A program made the position numbers and the translations under genes. Of a stretch of 10,007 nt of DNA, positions 6,241 through 10,007 are shown piece by piece. Under the pieces are notes generated by a model. That model did not search any database, had not been told where the DNA came from, and saw only the letters and a program-made list of their open reading frames with translations. This DNA is from CAXXOK01 sp035353235 (GTDB lineage: Bacteria > Bacillota > Clostridia > Christensenellales > Aristaeellaceae): positions 1 to 10,007 of the forward strand of contig DAOPZG010000095.1 of the NCBI GenBank assembly GCA_035353235.1. The letters run 5' to 3'. Numbering within the stretch: the first letter of the stretch is position 1; every line of letters begins with the position of its first letter.

Positions 6241-7665
6241 TTATTTCTTTGCGCCGCTTTCTCTGCCGTACGAGAAGATAAAACCGGAGAGCAGAATGAA
6301 CAACAGGTTGGGCAGGCTGACGTTAACGAACAGCAGGTTTTCAAGCATCGAGTGCAGGAATACCCCGGCAACCGGGAGTACCAACACCTGCGCAGCCAAA
6401 GTGGCTTTGCGAGAAAATACAAGTTTTCCCGCCTGTATCACCAGAAGAACCGTAAAGGCGAGCACCGCCAGCAGTGCGGGCAGGCCGGCTGTCATCAGGG
6501 TTTGCAGAAACGAATTATGCCAGTGATAGAGATAACGTCCGGTGATTCGGTTGGCTTCGGTGATCACCTTATCGGTCGCGTTGCCAATCAGTAAAGTAAT
6601 CGGTCGCTTCTGCATCACGGGGATGACACTGGGGTAAATATCGTTCAACCGACCGGCAAAGGTGCCTACATCGTCGTTGAGGCGGCTCTGATCCACAATG
6701 GAGCCATGATCCGCAGGTTGCGAGGCCGGATTGGCAGCCTGCGCGGACGTATCGGAAGCTACGGTCTCAGATACGGAAGCGGTACTCTGACGGGGGGAGA
6801 GTGCGCTTGAGAGCGCATCCATCCCGGAGATGGAACGGTACAGCCCCGCGAAGGAGGCGATCGCCAACAAAACGCAGGCCAGCAGGGAAATTAATACCTG
6901 AAGGAAACGGTTGTTCAGTTTCAGCTTGCGCATCAGCAGAAGATAGCCGAAACCGCCAAACTCAAGCGAAAGCACAATCATCGCGGTACGGCTAAGCGTT
7001 AACGCTACTGCGGCGAATAAGCCGATCGCTGCAAGTACGCAGGGGAGAAAACGCCACTTGCTTTTCAGGGCTGTCAGCAGATACAGAGTTAGCCCAAAAG
7101 CAAGGCAGAAGGTCGCGCCCGCGATGTTGGGGTGCATATCCAGCACGTTCAGACGGGCGGGATTTGCGTAGATATCGTTGACGCCGATTACCAGATTGCT
7201 CAGCGGGCTCTGGAAAGGGGTGCGAAGCACCGTTGCGATGACGGCAATCCATGCGATCACGCTCAGGGCACCTGCAAACAACGCTGCCAGCAGTTGCAGA
7301 CCCCGGTCGCGACGTGCGCCCAGATTATCCGCCAGCGGGAACGCCACGCAAACCATCACAACCAGCTGGCAGGCAAAATCAGCGTCTGTCTCAAGGTAGT
7401 GGCTGCCATTCAGCATCCGGGTAATAATATACCAGATCGCAAGAACAAACAGCAGCAGTTCCTCTGTGTGGTAAGCCTTTCCTTGCTTCATCAGCCACGC
7501 CCCGGAATACATGAGAAGCACGGGAAGCAGAAGATTACGAATCAACAATACGCCGCGTTCCGGAGAAAACCAGCTGAACAGGATGGCTGAAAACCACAGG
7601 GCGATCATCGGGACTAACAAGCTTCTCCAGATACGGTTTGCTTGTGAATTGCGCTCCAAACTCAT
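6241..7665 (-). CDS. O-antigen ligase/polymerase family membrane protein (Wzy/WaaL-like)
   Basis: The 474-residue, very hydrophobic protein has about ten or more predicted membrane helices and the Wzy_C/O-antigen-ligase layout. That layout includes a conserved segment around LTLSRTAMIVLS, a large extracytoplasmic loop (about 270-385) and the loop motif HWHNSFLQTLMTAG (His381, His383, Asn384), typical of WaaL/Wzy enzymes acting on undecaprenyl-linked glycans. In a Gram-positive it would more likely polymerise exopolysaccharide or capsule units, or transfer a glycan to the wall, than ligate to lipid A. The loop carries an unusual Ser/Ala/Thr-rich stretch at about 284-322. ATG 7665 has AAAGGAGAG just upstream, in the 17-base gap after the transferase gene, so the two form an operon. 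Transcription ends at the bidirectional terminator just downstream. Polymerase versus ligase cannot be told apart from sequence alone. Confidence 0.85.
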   Translation of the reverse strand: MSLERNSQANRIWRSLLVPMIALWFSAILFSWFSPERGVLLIRNLLLPVLLMYSGAWLMKQGKAYHTEELLLFVLAIWYIITRMLNGSHYLETDADFACQLVVMVCVAFPLADNLGARRDRGLQLLAALFAGALSVIAWIAVIATVLRTPFQSPLSNLVIGVNDIYANPARLNVLDMHPNIAGATFCLAFGLTLYLLTALKSKWRFLPCVLAAIGLFAAVALTLSRTAMIVLSLEFGGFGYLLLMRKLKLNNRFLQVLISLLACVLLAIASFAGLYRSISGMDALSSALSPRQSTASVSETVASDTSAQAANPASQPADHGSIVDQSRLNDDVGTFAGRLNDIYPSVIPVMQKRPITLLIGNATDKVITEANRITGRYLYHWHNSFLQTLMTAGLPALLAVLAFTVLLVIQAGKLVFSRKATLAAQVLVLPVAGVFLHSMLENLLFVNVSLPNLLFILLSGFIFSYGRESGAKK

Positions 7666-7682
7666 GTGCTCTCCTTTAAACG

Positions 7683-9089
7683 CTATTTTGTTTTCACGAG
7701 GGTCTCGTGATTGATCCAGCCTCCGAAGAGCGTTCGCAACAGTATCTTCAGGTCCAGCGCGATGCTCCAGTGCTCAATATACCAGATATCGTACTCGATG
7801 CGTTTGGAGATGCTGGTATCGCCCCGGTATCCGTTCACCTGCGCCCAACCGGTCATGCCGGGACGCACCTGATGCTTAACCATGTACAGGGGAATCCCTT
7901 CCTTAAACTGTTCCACGTAATAAGGGATTTCCGGGCGCGGGCCGATCAGGCTCATATCGCCTTTGACGACGTTAAACAGTTGGGGCAGTTCGTCGATGCT
8001 GTATTTTCGCAGAAAGCTGCCGAAGCGCGTCTTGCGGGGGTCGTCGTTGGTCGTCCATGCCGTGTCCTGGTCGGTGTTCACCCGCATACTGCGAAACTTG
8101 TACATCTGGAACCAACGTTTATTGCGACCAACCCGCTGCTGGCGGAAGAAAACCGGCCCAGGACTGCTCAGCTTGATCCCGATAGCGATAAGCAGAAACG
8201 GAACAGAGAGGAGAACGATTAAAAGCGATCCGGCGATAATGTCAAACGAACGCTTGAGAAAAGCATACCCCAGATTATCCAGCGGGTTGCTGCGCAGATT
8301 AATCAGCATCGTATCGCCGACGATCTCTATGGCGGGATTTGGGGGGATAATGTCGTTATAAAAGGGAATCACAGACACCTTGGTGCCGCATTTCTCACAG
8401 GTGGAGATCACCGGTTTAATCCAGCTGGTTTCTTCCGGTTCCAGCGCTATAATCACTTCGTCGATTTCCGCGCTTTGCAGGTGAGATTCCAGATGGTCGA
8501 AGCTTCCTAAATAGGGATGATTGAGGTCCGGGTGTGTGGTGCCGATAAAACCGGCGATTGTATACTCATACTGCTTTTCTTGAGCAACATTATTCGCATA
8601 CTGGCATGCAAGCGACGCAGTACCTACGATAATCACATGCTTTACGAAGTGCCCTCTGTCCCGCAGCCGCAAAAGAAGCGCGCGGATCAGCGCGCGTTTC
8701 CCGCAGAGCGCCAAGGAATTGGTAATCAGGAAAGCAGCCAGTACGCCGCGGGAAAAATCCTGAAGTTTCAGCAGGAATAGCAGGGTGCCGATCCCAAGAA
8801 TCCCTAAAACGTTTGCTTCCAGAATCGCAAAGGTCTCATGACGCGTACGGTGAAAGCGAGGTTTATTATATAAACCGAATAAGGCTAAAAGCAGGAGCAT
8901 GGCAACTGTATATAAGACCGCTGCAACGCTGATCCCTTCCCGCCAGGAGCGGATAGCGGCCATGTTACCACTGAAGTTTTTTATGGCGTCCAGCCAGAGC
9001 CAGGCAGAAAACCAGTAGGAAAACAACACGATGATACCGTCCGTCAGCACGTCCAGTATGGTCAGCAACCGCCGGTTGTTTTTCGACAT
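7683..9089 (-). CDS. Polyprenyl-phosphate sugar-1-phosphate transferase (WcaJ/WbaP-type)
   Basis: The 468-residue protein follows the polyisoprenyl-phosphate hexose-1-phosphate transferase plan: N-terminal membrane helices (roughly 10-130), a central Rossmann-like CoA-binding-type domain (about 145-255, starting HVIIVGTASLA), a further hydrophobic segment (DIIAGSLLIVLLSVPFLL), and the C-terminal catalytic sugar transferase domain. The catalytic part shows SSPGPVFFRQQRVG, MYKFRSMR, SIDELPQLFNV with the Asp366-Glu367 dyad, GDMSLIGPRPE and RPGMTGWAQVNGYRG. It transfers a sugar phosphate, most likely glucose- or galactose-1-phosphate from a UDP-sugar, to undecaprenyl phosphate at the inner membrane face, the first step of a polysaccharide repeat unit. 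ATG 9089 is preceded by CGGAGATGG. It is the first gene of an operon with the Wzy-like protein. Donor sugar is inferred from family only. No glycosyltransferases, flippase or chain-length regulators are present nearby. Confidence 0.92.
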   Translation of the reverse strand: MSKNNRRLLTILDVLTDGIIVLFSYWFSAWLWLDAIKNFSGNMAAIRSWREGISVAAVLYTVAMLLLLALFGLYNKPRFHRTRHETFAILEANVLGILGIGTLLFLLKLQDFSRGVLAAFLITNSLALCGKRALIRALLLRLRDRGHFVKHVIIVGTASLACQYANNVAQEKQYEYTIAGFIGTTHPDLNHPYLGSFDHLESHLQSAEIDEVIIALEPEETSWIKPVISTCEKCGTKVSVIPFYNDIIPPNPAIEIVGDTMLINLRSNPLDNLGYAFLKRSFDIIAGSLLIVLLSVPFLLIAIGIKLSSPGPVFFRQQRVGRNKRWFQMYKFRSMRVNTDQDTAWTTNDDPRKTRFGSFLRKYSIDELPQLFNVVKGDMSLIGPRPEIPYYVEQFKEGIPLYMVKHQVRPGMTGWAQVNGYRGDTSISKRIEYDIWYIEHWSIALDLKILLRTLFGGWINHETLVKTK

Positions 9090-9295
9090 GATTCCATCTC
9101 CGATTGGATGTTACGGTGCTTCTCCGGGGAAGAACCGCACAGGCAGAAACTTCGAATACCACAGGCACGAAAAAATCCGTTCACATTAAGCCGCTGGGAG
9201 CGTTTCCCATAAAAGGGCGGGCTGGAAGGAACGGTTCAAGAGCGGTTTTCACAAGCGAAACGCAGTCATTTCGACATTGCCTAAAACCTGTCACC
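9090..9295 (-). promoter_or_regulatory. Long 5' leader of the polysaccharide operon with possible alternative folds
   Basis: About 205 bases separate the predicted transcript start from the transferase ATG, with no convincing gene. In transcript order the leader contains CCGCT (9245-9241), CCGTTC (9234-9229), a small hairpin TGGGA/TCCCA (9209-9195) that overlaps AGCGG (9195-9191), then GAACGG (9182-9177) followed at once by a single A and six U (9175-9170). CCGTTC can pair with GAACGG to give a terminator-like stem before the U-run, while CCGCT-AGCGG crosses it and would be mutually exclusive or form a pseudoknot. Leaders of Gram-positive polysaccharide operons are known sites of antitermination (EAR RNA, LoaP), but no known motif is recognised here. 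The stems are short, so this is tentative. Confidence 0.3.
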
Positions 9296-9301
9296 TATGA
9301 A

Positions 9302-9330
9302 ATTATAGCGATTATGCCTCTGGATGTCAA
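9302..9330 (-). promoter_or_regulatory. Perfect-consensus SigA-type promoter of the polysaccharide operon
   Basis: On the minus strand, TTGACA (9330-9325) and TATAAT (9307-9302) are separated by exactly 17 bases: both hexamers match the housekeeping consensus completely. Transcription should begin near 9295 and run leftwards through the leader into the sugar transferase. A full-consensus promoter is uncommon without further control, which supports regulation downstream in the leader or by a repressor. Confidence 0.85.
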
Positions 9331-9349
9331 TCGCTGGGGAAAGGGCGAG

Positions 9350-9375
9350 CCAAACTGAAAGTAAGGCAGGTTTGG
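9350..9375 (-). terminator. Weak hairpin after the CHAP-domain gene
   Basis: CCAAAC (9350-9355) is complementary to GTTTGG (9370-9375) around a 14-base loop. It lies 26 bases beyond the stop of the CHAP gene and 20 bases upstream of the -35 box of the polysaccharide promoter. There is no proper U-run on the minus strand, so it may be a weak terminator, an operator-like palindrome, or chance. Confidence 0.25.
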
Positions 9376-9400
9376 ATTTGCGGGAGTGTTGTAACGTATG

Positions 9401-10007
9401 TTATGAATTAGATGCGGAAACGTCTTGCGTGTCGCTGTTTGCAAGCAGTGTATTGATAAGGTTGCGTGTGTCCATGTCCACGATACCGCTCACAGTCAGG
9501 CCGTTTTCTTTCTGAAGTGCTTTCACAGCGGTCTGCAGGGCTTCGGTGAAATAGCCGTCGCGTCCCGTTTCCGCCGTATACAGGCCCAGCGAGATCATAT
9601 CATTCTGCAAAGCCTGTACATCGTCATTGTTGTTATATAAACGCAGGTTGGTATACGCCCTTTTCACAGGCGTACCAAAGCCATAAATCCGCTGATCGGA
9701 AAGCGAATAGGTTGCGCGCTGCACACGATCCGGATTGTTACCCTCTATGACATGCACAAGGATACTGCCGCCGTCGTCACGGCTGACGCCTTCTACAAGA
9801 GCCACATGGTCGGTTCCCTCGCTGCGGCTGTGATAATAAAACCAGATGTAGTCGCCCGGATAAGGCACGTACTCGTTGGCGGCCAGATAATGATCGCTGC
9901 CGAGCAGCCATTGCTTTTCGTTCGTGGGCATCCGACCTGTGTCGGAGATGAAACGTCCTTTCTGGATAAAGAAAGGCGCGCCAGTCGACGGGCCGCCGTA
10001 CCAGGGG
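9401..10007 (-). CDS. CHAP-domain amidase with C-terminal peptidoglycan-binding domain (partial)
   Basis: The frame is open to the right edge, so the N-terminus is missing; about 202 residues are visible. The ATG at 9931 is internal: codons upstream continue without a stop (PWYGGPSTGAPFF and on). The first part looks like the C-terminal half of a CHAP cysteine amidase, with PYPGDYIWFYYHS, then DHVALVEGV holding the presumed catalytic His (codon 9806-9808) and VIEGN with the likely polar third residue. The nucleophilic Cys would lie beyond the window. The last ~70 residues (from about NLRLYNNNDDVQALQ to MDTRNLINTLLA) match a peptidoglycan-binding domain of the PG_binding_1 type. The likely role is extracellular cell-wall cleavage, and its position beside a surface-polysaccharide operon fits envelope remodelling. 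It ends in TAA and has a Ser/Asp-rich tail. A prophage endolysin is an alternative, though no phage genes are seen. Confidence 0.8.
   Translation of the reverse strand, partial: PWYGGPSTGAPFFIQKGRFISDTGRMPTNEKQWLLGSDHYLAANEYVPYPGDYIWFYYHSRSEGTDHVALVEGVSRDDGGSILVHVIEGNNPDRVQRATYSLSDQRIYGFGTPVKRAYTNLRLYNNNDDVQALQNDMISLGLYTAETGRDGYFTEALQTAVKALQKENGLTVSGIVDMDTRNLINTLLANSDTQDVSASNS

Noticed and set aside
6146..6594. Plus-strand frames (126 and 142 codons) running from the terminator into the Wzy-like gene
   Set aside because: They cross the bidirectional terminator and are shadows of the minus-strand membrane protein.
9104..9358. 84-codon plus-strand frame in the region upstream of the polysaccharide operon
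   Set aside because: No ribosome site, no recognisable protein features, and it overlaps the leader and consensus promoter of the opposite strand.
1..10007. CRISPR array, tRNA, rRNA or toxin-antitoxin pair
   Set aside because: No regularly spaced direct repeats, cloverleaf-like sequence, rRNA segment or paired small genes were seen on reading both strands.

Overview
The window reads as chromosomal DNA of a moderately GC-rich Bacillota, probably of the Clostridia. The evidence is strong GGAGG-type ribosome binding sites, a TTG start, near-consensus housekeeping (SigA-type) promoters, tight operons, a heterodimeric ABC exporter of the Gram-positive type and a CHAP/peptidoglycan-binding wall hydrolase. 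This is inference from style; no rRNA or other phylogenetic marker is present.

Layout. (1) Positions 1-~470 are AT-rich (about one third G+C in sampled lines, against about 60% further on). They hold a small membrane-anchored hypothetical protein on the minus strand whose stop codon lies in a sequence resembling the end of an IS3-type insertion sequence, so this looks like an acquired or disturbed segment. (2) 587-2233 (+) is a two-gene operon: a YgiD/LigB-type extradiol dioxygenase and a pirin-family cupin, in the same frame and separated by only three bases after the stop, closed by a strong hairpin terminator. (3) 2336-6065 (+) is a separately promoted two-gene operon for a heterodimeric ABC multidrug-type exporter. 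The two subunits carry complementary defects, so one ATP site is consensus and one degenerate. A bidirectional terminator at 6178-6212 separates it from the convergent genes that follow. (4) 9330-6241 (-) is a surface-polysaccharide operon: a perfect TTGACA-N17-TATAAT promoter, a leader of about 200 nt with possible alternative folds, a polyprenyl-phosphate sugar-1-phosphate transferase that starts repeat-unit assembly, and a Wzy/O-antigen-ligase-type membrane protein. (5) 9401-10007 (-) is the C-terminal part of a CHAP-amidase plus peptidoglycan-binding protein that runs off the right edge.

Together the genes suggest ordinary housekeeping and envelope functions: aromatic or oxidative detoxification, drug or lipid export, and capsule/exopolysaccharide and wall remodelling. 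I see no CRISPR array, tRNA, rRNA or convincing new defence system. The most interesting points are the polysaccharide leader, the leader of the ABC operon, the dioxygenase-pirin junction, and the AT-rich left edge.
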